Shown here: positions 36,307 to 45,401 of the stretch, piece after piece
Position numbering within the stretch: position 1 is the stretch's first letter
Layout of the letters: every line of letters begins with the position of its first letter
From: an uncultured Aurantimonas sp.
GTDB lineage: Bacteria > Pseudomonadota > Alphaproteobacteria > Rhizobiales > Rhizobiaceae
DNA length: 64,000 nucleotides
Reading direction: 5' to 3'
Assembly (NCBI GenBank): GCA_947488615.1
Contig: CANKZU010000001.1
Location: 310,001 to 374,000, forward strand
Made by a program: the position numbers and the translations under genes
Notes under the pieces: model-generated
What the model was told of the DNA's origin: nothing
Database searches by the model: none
Seen by the model: only the letters and a program-made list of their open reading frames with translations

Positions 36307-36339
36307 ATGACAATTTGACCTCATTTTTATGACGACATA
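36307..36339 (-). promoter_or_regulatory. Possible Pho box upstream of pstS
   Basis: ATGACA (36307) and ATGACG (36329) are exactly 22 bases apart (two helical turns), in an A/T-rich stretch, as expected for two of the 11-bp units bound by PhoB; the middle unit is degenerate. A TATAGA on the minus strand (36302-36307) could be the -10 element. It lies 107-139 bp upstream of the pstS GTG. Confidence 0.4.
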
Positions 36340-36365
36340 ACGCATTGATAATTATGCATTTTTTC

Positions 36366-37661
36366 CTAAACGGAATCCAACCCCGGATCGGGAAAGCGCA
36401 CCGTGAAGACCGACCCCTCACCGATACGCGAGACGATCAGAAGCCGACTGCGATGGCGCAGGAGGATATTGCGCACGATCGACAGGCCGAGACCGGTGCC
36501 GTGCTTGGCGCGCGAGCTGCCCACATCCACCCGGTAGAAACGCTCGGTGAGCCGCGGCACGTGCTCGGCGGGAATGCCGGGACCGAAATCGCGAACCGAA
36601 GCGTCGATCACCCGCTCGCCCCGTTCGCTGGTCCGGGACAGCTGCATTTCAACGCGCTTACCGCTTTCGCCGTATTTGCAGGCGTTCTCGACAAGGTTCG
36701 AGAACACCTGGATCAACTCGTCCTCGTCGCCCGCAACGACAAAGGCGCCCTGACCGGCGGAAAAATCGATGGTCATGCCAAGGTCCGCTGCAAGCGGAGT
36801 CAACTGCGACCGGACCTTGTTCAAGACGGCTGCCAGATCAACGGTTGTGGCGACGGGCACATGCCGCTTCATCTCGATCCGAGAAAGTGACAGCAGGTCA
36901 TCGATCAGTCGCGACATCCGCGTGGCCTGCTCGCGCATGATCTGAAGGAAGCGGTCGCGCGCGGCGGCATCGTTTCGGGCGGGTCCTTGCAGCGTCTCGA
37001 TGAACCCGGTCAGCGACGCCAGCGGCGTGCGTAGCTCATGGCTCGCATTGGCAACGAAATCCGTCCGCATGCGCTCGATCTGTAATTCCGCCGTCCGGTC
37101 GCGGAACAGAATCAGGAAGAAATGCGGCCGCTCGCCCTGATGCGGCGGAATCGCGACGATCTCGGCTTGCCAGGTCCGCTCGGGCCTCCGCTCCTCCAGC
37201 ATGGCCCGGGCTGGCTGGAGGCTTGCGATGACGCCCTCGATGGTGGCGAGCAATTCTGGCGAACGGAAGCGAAGCGAAATCGGGTCGCCGAGCGCCATAT
37301 TGCCGAAGGCGATCAGCGAGGCCGGGTTCCGGTAGCGCAGCAGCATCGCCCCGTCGACGATGAAGCCAGGCTCCTGAAGCGCCTCGACCACTGCCTTCAT
37401 GCCCCGCGTCGGCCAAATCGCCGCCTGGCGATCCACGGAGAGCGTTCGGTCCCGCCCTGCGCCGCGTCCATGCGGCCAATGCATGACGAGCATGAGCAGA
37501 ACGAACACGAACAGCGCGCCGACTGCAGCCTCGGGAACCCACCATGCGAGAGCGCCAAGCGCCACCGCCGCGGCAAGGCTCGTGCTTTTGGCACGGCCGG
37601 TTCTGGTAACGCCAGCGGCGCCGGTGCTGAGGCCGTCTTCCGAACGTCCGGTCACCGCCAT
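36366..37661 (-). CDS. phoR: Phosphate regulon sensor histidine kinase PhoR
   Basis: PhoR phosphorylates PhoB under phosphate limitation. The 431-residue protein has two N-terminal membrane helices (about residues 27-62), a PAS-like region (VVEALQEPGFIVDGAMLLRY onward), the HisKA box DFVANASHELRTPLASLTGF, and ATPase boxes N (VENACKYGESG), G1 (DFGPGIPAEH), F (RFYRVD) and G2 (GTGLGLSIV). It heads phoR-pstSCAB-phoU-phoB; the 165-bp gap to pstS carries the putative Pho box. Confidence 0.95.
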   Translation of the reverse strand: MAVTGRSEDGLSTGAAGVTRTGRAKSTSLAAAVALGALAWWVPEAAVGALFVFVLLMLVMHWPHGRGAGRDRTLSVDRQAAIWPTRGMKAVVEALQEPGFIVDGAMLLRYRNPASLIAFGNMALGDPISLRFRSPELLATIEGVIASLQPARAMLEERRPERTWQAEIVAIPPHQGERPHFFLILFRDRTAELQIERMRTDFVANASHELRTPLASLTGFIETLQGPARNDAAARDRFLQIMREQATRMSRLIDDLLSLSRIEMKRHVPVATTVDLAAVLNKVRSQLTPLAADLGMTIDFSAGQGAFVVAGDEDELIQVFSNLVENACKYGESGKRVEMQLSRTSERGERVIDASVRDFGPGIPAEHVPRLTERFYRVDVGSSRAKHGTGLGLSIVRNILLRHRSRLLIVSRIGEGSVFTVRFPDPGLDSV

Positions 37662-37793
37662 CGGCTTGCCTTTGCCGGAGAAACTGCGAATCGCAATGAA
37701 AACAGCATGGAGCGAACCTCCGACGGTTCCGTCAGAATTTCATGAGGAGTTGGCGGATGCCCTTGCCGCGCCGGGGCGGCTGCACCCATCTCC

Positions 37794-38897
37794 TCATTCG
37801 ACCGGCCGAAGGCGAAACCCGTAGACATTGAGGTCGCGCGCGTTTCCGCCGACGCCAGGACCGATCGCAATCTGCGCCGATCCGGCGGAACCTGCCGGCA
37901 CATCCATGTCGAACACGAAGGTTTCCTCCCCAATTGTCGTCGAAAAACGCTGTCGGCCACAAACCGTCTCGCCGGCGAACAGGCACCGGATGGTGAACTC
38001 GCGAGGCGTGTCGTCGGGCGAGCCGACGGTCAGTTCGCCGCGAGCCTTCCGGCCGGCCAATCGCCCAACTATCCCCGCCCCGATTAGCAGTGCGATCTCC
38101 GCCTCCTCCGTATCGGCAGGCCCTTCGACCTGGACGGCGGCGCGTCCGCCAGCCCCCTCGATCGCTTTTACGCGACCACCGGTTTCGGCCGCGACCCGAT
38201 CGATTTGTCCGCCGGCAAACACCTCGATCCAGTTTTCCTGAGAGGCCCCAGCCGCGGATCCCTCCGAAGATCCGGCACGGACACGACTTCCCGTGGGTTC
38301 CCGGTTCGATCCGACAGCCGCCAGCTCCGACGACGTGCGAGTCAGTGCGAACCAAGCGGCAACGGCAACCAGCAGCAGAACCACGAGGGCGATCGTCGAG
38401 ACGACGAGACGCCGGTGCGCTGATCGAGCCGGCGCGGCACGGCGGCCACCAGGCGACCAGGCAGCGTCGGCCCGCGCAATCTGATCTTCATCGGAGTCGG
38501 TCGGAATCGCCGTATCGATCTCGCGTTCGCCCGTCAGCCGCGCGTCGCCGGACGCAGTCGTATGCCGCACCGATGCGTCGAGCCCGCCGTGGGGGGCCTC
38601 GGCGACGAAGGAGGATTGGCCATCGCCGAACGCGGCATCCGTGAGATCAGCCGGGGTTTCCTCCCGGCCTTGTGGGTCTCGATAGGCCGCCGGAGGATAG
38701 TCGGTTTCGATCGCCTCGATCGCCACCATCAACGCGTCCCGCTGGCGACTCGCCTCCACCTCCCCCTGATTCTTGTCGGTCACCACGCGAAGCATGGCGC
38801 GCTCGGCCGCTTCATAGACCTTGACGCGGAATTCCGGATCGGCTGCATTGCCCTTTTCCAGAGCACGCCTGACACCCCGTTCGATCGCGCTGGCCAC
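37794..38897 (-). CDS. Unknown single-pass membrane protein
   Basis: A 367-residue protein I do not recognise. The N-terminal ~155 residues look cytoplasmic, starting with helix MASAIERGVRRALEKGNAAD and RVKVYEAAERAMLRVV. One membrane helix spans about 164-186 (LVVSTIALVVLLLVAVAAWF). The C-terminal half, outside, begins with a Ser/Gly-rich linker and may be a beta-rich carbohydrate- or ligand-binding-like domain (ENWIEVFAGGQIDRVAAETG; FTIRCLFAGETVCGRQRFST; FVFDMDVPAGSAGSAQIAIG). It stands alone between phoR and the GH15 gene. No functional residue pattern is apparent. Confidence 0.75.
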   Translation of the reverse strand: MASAIERGVRRALEKGNAADPEFRVKVYEAAERAMLRVVTDKNQGEVEASRQRDALMVAIEAIETDYPPAAYRDPQGREETPADLTDAAFGDGQSSFVAEAPHGGLDASVRHTTASGDARLTGEREIDTAIPTDSDEDQIARADAAWSPGGRRAAPARSAHRRLVVSTIALVVLLLVAVAAWFALTRTSSELAAVGSNREPTGSRVRAGSSEGSAAGASQENWIEVFAGGQIDRVAAETGGRVKAIEGAGGRAAVQVEGPADTEEAEIALLIGAGIVGRLAGRKARGELTVGSPDDTPREFTIRCLFAGETVCGRQRFSTTIGEETFVFDMDVPAGSAGSAQIAIGPGVGGNARDLNVYGFRLRPVE

Positions 38898-39104
38898 GAT
38901 TTTCTACCCCTGTCGGTAAGAAAAGCCGCGCCCCCTTCGATATAGCAAACGAGGCACGCCCAGCTTGTACCGGGGGGCGTGGCGGCATTCAATCCCGCAT
39001 CTGCCGCGCACAGCCGCTCTTGCGATAGCGGCTCGCGGATTTGACCTCACTTTGCGGCGGAGAATATCCCGCCCCGAAGAAGCCCCCGAAGGAACGAGTC
39101 AGAC

Positions 39105-40970
39105 ATGTCATCAAAGCACGCGCCCGAGCTTCCCAACCGCATCGCCGATCACGGAGTGATTGGAGACATGCGGACGCTGGCGCTGGTCGCCATGGACGGA
39201 ACCATCGACTTTTTCTGCCATCCCAACATCGACTCGCCGACGCTGTTTGCAGGGCTCCTTGATCCGAAGAACGGCGGTTTCTTCCGGCTCACGGCGGCCG
39301 GGGGCACCGAAGACCGCAAGCACCGGCAGATGTATCTGCCGGACACCAACATCTTGATCACGCGGTTTCTCGACAATGACGGCATCGGCGAGGTCTGCGA
39401 TTTCATGCCGGTCGATGGCTCCGGCCGCATCGTGCGCCGCGCCAAGGCCATCATGGGTGCCGTCACCTTCGAGCTAACGATCGCGCCTCGGCCCGACTAC
39501 GGCCGGCGCTCGCCTGTCATCCAGCCGATCGAAGGCGGCTTTACCGTCGGTTGGGAGGGGTCGAACGAAGTTGTCTACTTCTATACGGGAATTCCGCTCG
39601 AGATCGACGGCGACACCGTCCACGGAACGGCCCGGCTGGCCGAGGGCGAAACCTGCCATGTGGTTTTCTGTCCGGGCCGTAAGGACCAGCCAACGGTCGA
39701 CGATCACTATGTCGCGAAAACATCGTCTCGCACGCGCGACTATTGGCACGAATGGGTCCAGAGCGGCACCTATCCAACGTTTTGGCGTGATCTCGTCGTG
39801 CGCTCCGCGCTGACCCTGAAGCTTCTGACCTCGTCCGAATACGGTTCGATCGCCGCCGCGGCGACTTTTGGACTGCCCGAGGTGATCGGCGGCGAGCGCA
39901 ATTGGGATTATCGCTTCACCTGGGTGCGCGATGCCGCCTTCACGCTCTACAGCCTGTCACGCCTCGGCTATTACGACGAAGCCGAGGCATTCATCCATTT
40001 CCTCATGGTTCGGGCCGTGGAAACCGGCGAATCGGGCCTGCAGATCATGTACGGCATGGACGGATCGGAGCAGCTGCCGGAATCCAATCTCGATCATCTC
40101 GAAGGCTATTTCGGCTCTCGGCCCGTGCGGATCGGCAACGAAGCGTACAGCCAGCGCCAGATGGACATCTACGGCGAGTTCATGGACGCGGTCTATATCG
40201 CGTCCAAGGCCCGCGGAAAGCCCGCCTATTCCGTCTGGAAGAAGCTGTCCGGCATTCTCGACTGGCTCTGCGACAACTGGCATCTGCCCGACAAGGGCAT
40301 CTGGGAAAGCCGGGGCGAGCCACGGGAGTATCTGTCATCGCGGCTGATGTGCTGGGTGGCGCTCGATCGCGGCATTCGTATCGCCAACGACCAGTCGATG
40401 CCGGCCGATATCGTTCGCTGGCGCGCCCAGCGCGACCGGATACAGCAGTCGATCCTCGAGGAATTCTGGGACCCGGACATCGGCGCCTTTACCCAGTTCA
40501 AGGGCAGCAAGGGGCTCGACGCGGTCGTACTGCTCATGCCGCTGGTCAAGTTCATCAACCCGCGCGACCCGATGTGGACGTCGACACTGAAGGCGGTCAA
40601 ACGCCATCTCGTCCACGACTGCCTGGTCAAGCGTTACATCAACACCGAAGAGAACCACGACGGCCTCGATGGGGAAGAGGGCGCCTTCACCATCTGCTCG
40701 TTCTGGTACGTCGAGGCATTGGCACGAACCGGATACGTTGCCGAGGCACGGCTGTTGTTCGAAAAGCTCCACACCTACGCGAACCATCTCGGACTCTACT
40801 CGGAAGAGTTGTCGTCGGCCGGCGACCATCTGGGTAATTTCCCGCAGGGCCTCACACATCTTTCGCTGATCTCCGCAGCCATTTGGCTCGATCGTGCGTT
40901 GAACGGTGACAGACAAGATCCGAACCATTCCGAATTCCAGATGCTGGAGGATCCCGATGGCGTCTTCTGA
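39105..40970 (+). CDS. Glycoside hydrolase family 15 protein (glucoamylase/trehalase-like)
   Basis: GH15 enzymes release glucose from alpha-glucans or trehalose. The 621-residue protein has the N-terminal super-sandwich domain (IADHGVIGDMRTLALVAMDG, IDFFCHPNIDSPTLFAGLLD) and an (alpha/alpha)6 barrel with GGERNWDYRFTWVRDAAFTL, ESGLQIMYGMDG, GIWESRGEPREY (a likely catalytic acid region) and EEGAFTICSFWYVEALARTG. There is no signal peptide, so it is cytoplasmic. Its last 14 bases overlap the start of an SDR gene, suggesting coupled translation. Whether the substrate is trehalose, glycogen or another glucan is open. Confidence 0.9.
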   Translation: MSSKHAPELPNRIADHGVIGDMRTLALVAMDGTIDFFCHPNIDSPTLFAGLLDPKNGGFFRLTAAGGTEDRKHRQMYLPDTNILITRFLDNDGIGEVCDFMPVDGSGRIVRRAKAIMGAVTFELTIAPRPDYGRRSPVIQPIEGGFTVGWEGSNEVVYFYTGIPLEIDGDTVHGTARLAEGETCHVVFCPGRKDQPTVDDHYVAKTSSRTRDYWHEWVQSGTYPTFWRDLVVRSALTLKLLTSSEYGSIAAAATFGLPEVIGGERNWDYRFTWVRDAAFTLYSLSRLGYYDEAEAFIHFLMVRAVETGESGLQIMYGMDGSEQLPESNLDHLEGYFGSRPVRIGNEAYSQRQMDIYGEFMDAVYIASKARGKPAYSVWKKLSGILDWLCDNWHLPDKGIWESRGEPREYLSSRLMCWVALDRGIRIANDQSMPADIVRWRAQRDRIQQSILEEFWDPDIGAFTQFKGSKGLDAVVLLMPLVKFINPRDPMWTSTLKAVKRHLVHDCLVKRYINTEENHDGLDGEEGAFTICSFWYVEALARTGYVAEARLLFEKLHTYANHLGLYSEELSSAGDHLGNFPQGLTHLSLISAAIWLDRALNGDRQDPNHSEFQMLEDPDGVF

Positions 40971-41766
40971 CCTACACAGCCTTGCCGGGCAGACCGCGAT
41001 CGTCACTGGCTCCTCGTCCGGTATCGGCGCGGCCACCGCGCGGGAACTGGCGCAGGCCGGTGCCGACGTCGTCATCAATTTTCATGGCGCTGACCGGAAG
41101 GCCGACGCCGTTGTCGGGGACATCCGGGCGCTCGGGCGGCGCGCCATCAAGGTCGCGGCGGACGTGTCCAGCGAGGCCGATGTCATCGCCCTGTTCGATG
41201 AAGCGGAAACGGATCTGGGGCCGATCGACATCGTCGTTTCCAATGCCGGCGTTCAGAAGGATGCTGCCCTGGCCGAGATGAGCCTCGACGACTGGAATAT
41301 GGTGATCGGCGTTAATCTGACCGGCGCTTTCCTGATCGGACGGGAAGCAGTGCGACGGTTCCGCAAGAAGGGGCTGCGCGAAGATGTCAGCCCGGCGCTC
41401 GGCAAGCTCGTCTTCGATTCCTCCGTTCACCAACTGATCCCCTGGGCCTTTCACGTCAATTACGCGGCGGCCAAGGGTGGTGTCGACATGCTCATGCGCT
41501 CGATCGCCCAGGAGGTCGCGGCCGAGAAGATCCGGGTGAACTCGGTTGCGCCCGGTGCCATCGCAACGGCCATCAACGCCGATGAGCGCGAGAACAACCG
41601 TGACGCAATGCTCAAGCTCATTCCTTATGGACGGATCGGCGAGCCTGCCGATGTCGGCCGCACCGTTGCCTGGATGGTCTCCGACGCGGCCGATTACCTG
41701 ACCGGTCAAACCATCTTCCTTGACGGCGGCATGACCCTGTATCCCGGTTTCAAGGGCAACGGTTGA
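40957..41766 (+). CDS. SDR family oxidoreductase (glucose 1-dehydrogenase-like)
   Basis: A classical short-chain dehydrogenase of 269 residues: nucleotide motif TGSSSGIGAATARELA, NAG motif (VSNAGVQ), catalytic Ser in VFDSSVHQLIPW, and Tyr/Lys in NYAAAKGGVDM (YxxxK). The C-terminus (YLTGQTIFLDGGMTLYPGF) is usual for glucose 1-dehydrogenase-like members. The ATG at 40957 has GGAGG six bases upstream. The 14-bp overlap with the GH15 gene supports a link to glucose released by that enzyme, but this is inference from position. Confidence 0.88.
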   Translation: MASSDLHSLAGQTAIVTGSSSGIGAATARELAQAGADVVINFHGADRKADAVVGDIRALGRRAIKVAADVSSEADVIALFDEAETDLGPIDIVVSNAGVQKDAALAEMSLDDWNMVIGVNLTGAFLIGREAVRRFRKKGLREDVSPALGKLVFDSSVHQLIPWAFHVNYAAAKGGVDMLMRSIAQEVAAEKIRVNSVAPGAIATAINADERENNRDAMLKLIPYGRIGEPADVGRTVAWMVSDAADYLTGQTIFLDGGMTLYPGFKGNG

Positions 41767-41886
41767 ACGACCGCCGACGAGCACAAGCCTCTCGCCCTGC
41801 CCTTTCCTTTCGCATCTGCTATGGAGGCGCGTTCAATCGCCTCGTTTCGCACGGTTGGCGACCGACGCAGCAAAAGGAGAAGCGTC

Positions 41887-42678
41887 ATGGCCCTGGACGG
41901 CAAGATCGCGATCGTCACCGGCGGCGCCAAGGGAATCGGCTACGCGATCTCGCGTCGCTTCCTTGAGGAGGGCGCCAAGGTCGTCATCGCCGACGCCGAC
42001 GAAAAGGCCGGCACCGCCGCTGCGGCCGAACTCGGCGAACTCGGCGAGATCCGGTCGATCGTCTGCAACGTCGCCGACCGGCTGCATGTCCACAACCTTC
42101 TCGCCGCCGCGCTCGATCAGTTCGGCGACGTCGACATCCTCGTCAACAATGCCGGTATCGTCCACAAGGCGGACTTCCTCGACCTCGACGAAGAGGCGTT
42201 CGACCGCGTGCTGAACATCAACCTGAAGGGATCCTTCCTGTGTGGCCAGGCGATTGCCCGTCATCTGGTCGAAAAGGTCAAGGCTGGCGGCGCCCCCGGC
42301 GCGATCGTCAACATGTCGTCGGTCAACGCCGTCTTCGCGATTGCCGACCAGGTCGGCTATTCGGTCTCGAAGGGCGGCGTCAATCAACTGACCAAGGTCA
42401 TGGCGCTGTCGCTGGCGCCGCACGGCATTCGCGTCAACGCCATCGGTCCCGGGTCGATCATGACCGACATGCTGCGCGCTGTCGCCGAGGACAAGGAAGC
42501 GTCGCGGCGCATCCTGTCGCGCACGCCGCTGGGCCGGATTGGCCAGCCGGAGGAGATCGCGGCGATCGCCGCCTTCCTGGCGTCCGACGACGCCAGCTAT
42601 ATCACCGGCCAAACGATCTATGCGGATGGCGGCCGTCTTGGCCTCAACTATACGGTGAATGTCGCGGAGGACGACTGA
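41887..42678 (+). CDS. SDR family oxidoreductase
   Basis: A second short-chain dehydrogenase, 263 residues: TGGAKGIGYAISRRF, LVNNAGIVHKADF, catalytic Ser in VNMSSVNAVFAIADQ, YSVSKGGVNQLTKVM (YxxxK), and TGQTIYADGGRLGLNY at the end. AAGGAG upstream supports the ATG at 41887. It is 120 bp after the first SDR on the same strand and only distantly similar to it. The C-terminal acidic tail (NVAEDD) is short. Substrate unknown; a sugar or polyol is plausible from context. Confidence 0.87.
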   Translation: MALDGKIAIVTGGAKGIGYAISRRFLEEGAKVVIADADEKAGTAAAAELGELGEIRSIVCNVADRLHVHNLLAAALDQFGDVDILVNNAGIVHKADFLDLDEEAFDRVLNINLKGSFLCGQAIARHLVEKVKAGGAPGAIVNMSSVNAVFAIADQVGYSVSKGGVNQLTKVMALSLAPHGIRVNAIGPGSIMTDMLRAVAEDKEASRRILSRTPLGRIGQPEEIAAIAAFLASDDASYITGQTIYADGGRLGLNYTVNVAEDD

Positions 42679-42759
42679 TCGCCTTGAGGTGATGACAAAA
42701 GCCGACGGCGCCGGATCGCTCCGACACCGCCACATTTTTCCTAATCGATGGGCGGAGCG

Positions 42760-43458
42760 TCAGCCCTGCTCGTCGCCGTCCTCGGGCTCGCTGCTGCGCA
42801 TCGACGTCAGCTTGGCGAACACTGCGGCGGCATCCAGCTCCTCGTCCTCGGCCGCTGCTTCGCCGCGGCCCCAATTCTGCGTCTGCGACGCCGACAAAAG
42901 CCGCTCTTCTTCCGCCAGTTCTTCCGGCCGGACGATACCGCGAGAGGCCTTTTCCACTTCCAGGTCGAGATTGATCTGCGTGCACAGACCAAGCGTCACC
43001 GGATCCATCGGCTGGAGATTGGCGGAATTCCAATGGCTCCGATCGCGAATCTGCTGGATGGTGTTCTTGGTCGTGCCGACCAGACGCGAAATCTGCGGAT
43101 CCTTCAGTTCCGGATGGTTGCGCACCAGCCAGAGGATCGCGTTCGGCCGATCCTGGCGTTTGGAGACCGGCGTATAGCGCGGCGCCTTGCGCTTGGCTTC
43201 CGGCACACGCACCTTGGGCGCCGCCAGCTTCAGCTTGCGATCGGGATCCTTCTCCGCCGCCTCGATCTCCTCGCGCGACAGCTGCCCAGTCATAATGGGG
43301 TCGAGCCCCTTGATGCCCTGCGCCGATTCGCCATCCGCGATCGCTTTGACCTCCAAATGATGCAGCGTGCAGAAATCCGCGATCTGTTCGAAGGACAGCG
43401 AGGTGTTGTCGACAAGCCAGACGGCTGTCGCCTTCGGCATCAATAATTGCTGTGCCAT
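42760..43458 (-). CDS. Cell cycle transcriptional regulator TrcR (DUF1013)
   Basis: A 232-residue member of DUF1013, annotated in alphaproteobacteria as cell-cycle regulator TrcR. Diagnostic stretches: MAQQLLMPKATAVWLVDNTS, LSFEQIADFCTLHHLEVKAI, DRPNAILWLVRNHPELKDPQ, ISRLVGTTKNTIQQIRDRSH (helix-turn-helix-like) and SANLQPMDPVTLGLCTQINL. The acidic C-terminus (EPEDGDEQG) is variable in the family. AAGGAGG precedes the ATG, and a good promoter lies about 80 bp upstream. It is convergent with the second SDR gene. Confidence 0.9.
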   Translation of the reverse strand: MAQQLLMPKATAVWLVDNTSLSFEQIADFCTLHHLEVKAIADGESAQGIKGLDPIMTGQLSREEIEAAEKDPDRKLKLAAPKVRVPEAKRKAPRYTPVSKRQDRPNAILWLVRNHPELKDPQISRLVGTTKNTIQQIRDRSHWNSANLQPMDPVTLGLCTQINLDLEVEKASRGIVRPEELAEEERLLSASQTQNWGRGEAAAEDEELDAAAVFAKLTSMRSSEPEDGDEQG

Positions 43459-43827
43459 GAATACAATCCTCCTTAGTGCCTGCCCCGGGAGGCAAGCCGT
43501 GGATGTTCAACCACATGTCCGGGAATTCGGCCGCTCTTATAGGCGCGTCGCCGCGGCGACGCAAGGAAATCGAAACGAATTATCGGGATCGGAGGATTGA
43601 TACGGCGCGGGCGGCGGCAACATCTGGTTGCGCGCCTTCGTACGACGATGCGGCTGCACCGGAAGCGAGCACGCCGGGCTGCGACGCCGATCACCGAAAG
43701 CGGATTCACTGCCAGCCGACGCTTCATGGACGGGACGACGCTCCGTTCGGCCGATCGCAACCGCAAAGCCTTTCACAGCACGCGAAGAGGCGGCGGTCGC
43801 CTCAGATCGAAACGACCGCCGACAGTG
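43459..43827. other. Intergenic region between trcR and the cupredoxin gene
   Basis: 369 bp without a supportable gene. The part next to trcR holds its promoter (43536-43564), a small hairpin and an AAGGAGG ribosome-binding site. Weak open frames cross the rest, but none has a ribosome-binding site with a plausible protein, and I reject them. Confidence 0.5.
43536..43564 (-). promoter_or_regulatory. trcR promoter
   Basis: On the minus strand TTGCGT, a 17-bp spacer containing the palindrome CGCCGCGGCG, then TATAAG. The predicted start is about 70 bases upstream of the trcR ATG. Confidence 0.6.
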
Positions 43828-44277
43828 TCACTTGATGGTGATCGTGCCGAACATGCCGGCTTCCTTGTGCCCAGGAAGCGCACAATCCACCGGGATATCC
43901 TCGCCGGTTTGCACCGGGACGATGAACCATTCGACCTCGCGGTTTGGCCCGACTTCCACCTCCGTCACAGAGCCCTTGATTTCCGCGACCAGACCGCCCG
44001 ACGGATCGGCGATTTCGACCTTGCGGGTAAAAATCTTCTCGACGAATTCATGTCCCTCGAACTCGTGTTTCACGTCGTCGAGGTTTTTCAGAACGATCTT
44101 GTAGGCCTTGCCGGTTTCCAACTCGATGCTGTCCGGCTTGAAATACATCTTGTCGCCGGATGTGCCCATTTCGATGACGATTTCCGTCGGGTCCGCCCGG
44201 CTGAGGTCGCCGGCGGCCTGCGCGGCCGACGCCAACAACAGTGCCGCGACCGGAAGCAGGAGTGCAATCCGTTTCAT
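43828..44277 (-). CDS. Exported cupredoxin domain protein
   Basis: A 149-residue periplasmic protein with a signal peptide (MKRIALLLPVAALLLASAAQ, cleaved near AQA) and a plastocyanin/azurin-like domain. Type-1 copper ligands are in place: His in LDDVKHEFEG, then Cys-His-Met in DCALPGHKEAGMFGTITIK. It probably carries electrons or binds copper in the periplasm. The ATG at 44277 has GGAGATC upstream; an earlier ATG lacks a signal-like start. No copper-export or oxidase genes flank it. Confidence 0.88.
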   Translation of the reverse strand: MKRIALLLPVAALLLASAAQAAGDLSRADPTEIVIEMGTSGDKMYFKPDSIELETGKAYKIVLKNLDDVKHEFEGHEFVEKIFTRKVEIADPSGGLVAEIKGSVTEVEVGPNREVEWFIVPVQTGEDIPVDCALPGHKEAGMFGTITIK

Positions 44278-44553
44278 CCGTTGATCTCCTTCAAATAACT
44301 TCACCCTTGGAACGCTACGTCGAACGGCGCTCGCGGCTATTGACCCACATCAACGTGGTTCGGTTTATGCGATATCCGGGTTGAGCTTGCGGCCGGCCGC
44401 CACGGATTTTCGGCGGACCGGCGGTTTGAACCGTGAGTCGCGCCGCGCCCATGCAGGCTGTCGAGGATCGATTGATCCCCTCGCCGCGCCGGCTTATGTC
44501 AAGGCATCGCGAGCGCATCGCTCGAAGCGCCGCAGGGCAAGGAATGGTCGCAC

Positions 44554-45393
44554 ATGCCGGAACTATTGTTGGCAAACGAACCGATCATCCGCACGTCCAT
44601 CTTCCTCGGCATCCTCCTCGCCATGGCGCTCTGGGAGGTTGCCGCGCCGCGGCGGCGACGGGAAATCCCCCGCCTCCTGCGCTGGACCAACAATCTCGGC
44701 GTCGTCGTCGTCGACACGCTCCTTGTCCGCCTCACCTTTCCGATCGTCGCGGTCGGCCTCGCGCTTCTCGCAGAGGAGCGCGGCTGGGGTCTGTTCAACG
44801 TCTTCGGTGTGCCGGCCTGGATCGCGGTGATCGTGGCGATACTGGCGCTCGATCTGGCGATCTATTTGCAGCACGTCATGTTCCACGCCGTGCCCGCCCT
44901 ATGGCGGCTGCACCGGATGCATCACGCCGATCTGGAATTCGACGTAACCACCGGTCTGCGCTTTCACCCCGTCGAGATTCTGTTGTCGATGGGGATCAAG
45001 CTGGCGGTCGTCGCCGCGCTCGGGCCGCCGGCGGTGGCGGTGCTCATCTTCGAGGTGCTCTTGAACGGCACCGCCATGTTCAATCACAGCAACGTCCGCA
45101 TCCCGCTGGCCGTCGACCGGGTGCTGCGCTGGTTCGTGGTGACGCCGGACATGCACCGGGTCCACCACTCCATCCACCCGAGCGAGACCAACAGCAATTT
45201 CGGCTTCAACGTGCCGTGGTGGGACCGGCTGCTCGGAACTTACAAGGCACAACCGAGGGATGGCCACGAAACCATGACCATCGGCATCGAGCAATTCCGC
45301 ACCCGCCGCGATCTCTGGCTCGATCGCATGCTGATCCAGCCGGTGAAGGGGCCAGCGAGCGGCTACCCGATCAACCGAAGAAGCAAGCGATAA
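44554..45393 (+). CDS. Sterol desaturase / fatty acid hydroxylase family protein
   Basis: A 279-residue integral membrane di-iron enzyme. It has about four hydrophobic segments and the family's histidine clusters: LQHVMFHAVPALWRLHRMHH, HADLEFDVTTGLRFHPVE, MFNHSNVRIP and MHRVHHSIHPSETNSNFGFN. The substrate may be a lipid or carotenoid; the sequence does not tell. It starts at ATG 44554 and ends eight bases before the convergent ornithine cyclodeaminase gene. Confidence 0.92.
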   Translation: MPELLLANEPIIRTSIFLGILLAMALWEVAAPRRRREIPRLLRWTNNLGVVVVDTLLVRLTFPIVAVGLALLAEERGWGLFNVFGVPAWIAVIVAILALDLAIYLQHVMFHAVPALWRLHRMHHADLEFDVTTGLRFHPVEILLSMGIKLAVVAALGPPAVAVLIFEVLLNGTAMFNHSNVRIPLAVDRVLRWFVVTPDMHRVHHSIHPSETNSNFGFNVPWWDRLLGTYKAQPRDGHETMTIGIEQFRTRRDLWLDRMLIQPVKGPASGYPINRRSKR

Positions 45394-45401
45394 TCATCGC
45401 G

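Noticed and set aside
43476..43835. Possible gene in the trcR-cupredoxin gap
   Set aside because: No ribosome-binding site, no domain, and it covers the trcR promoter; composition looks non-coding.
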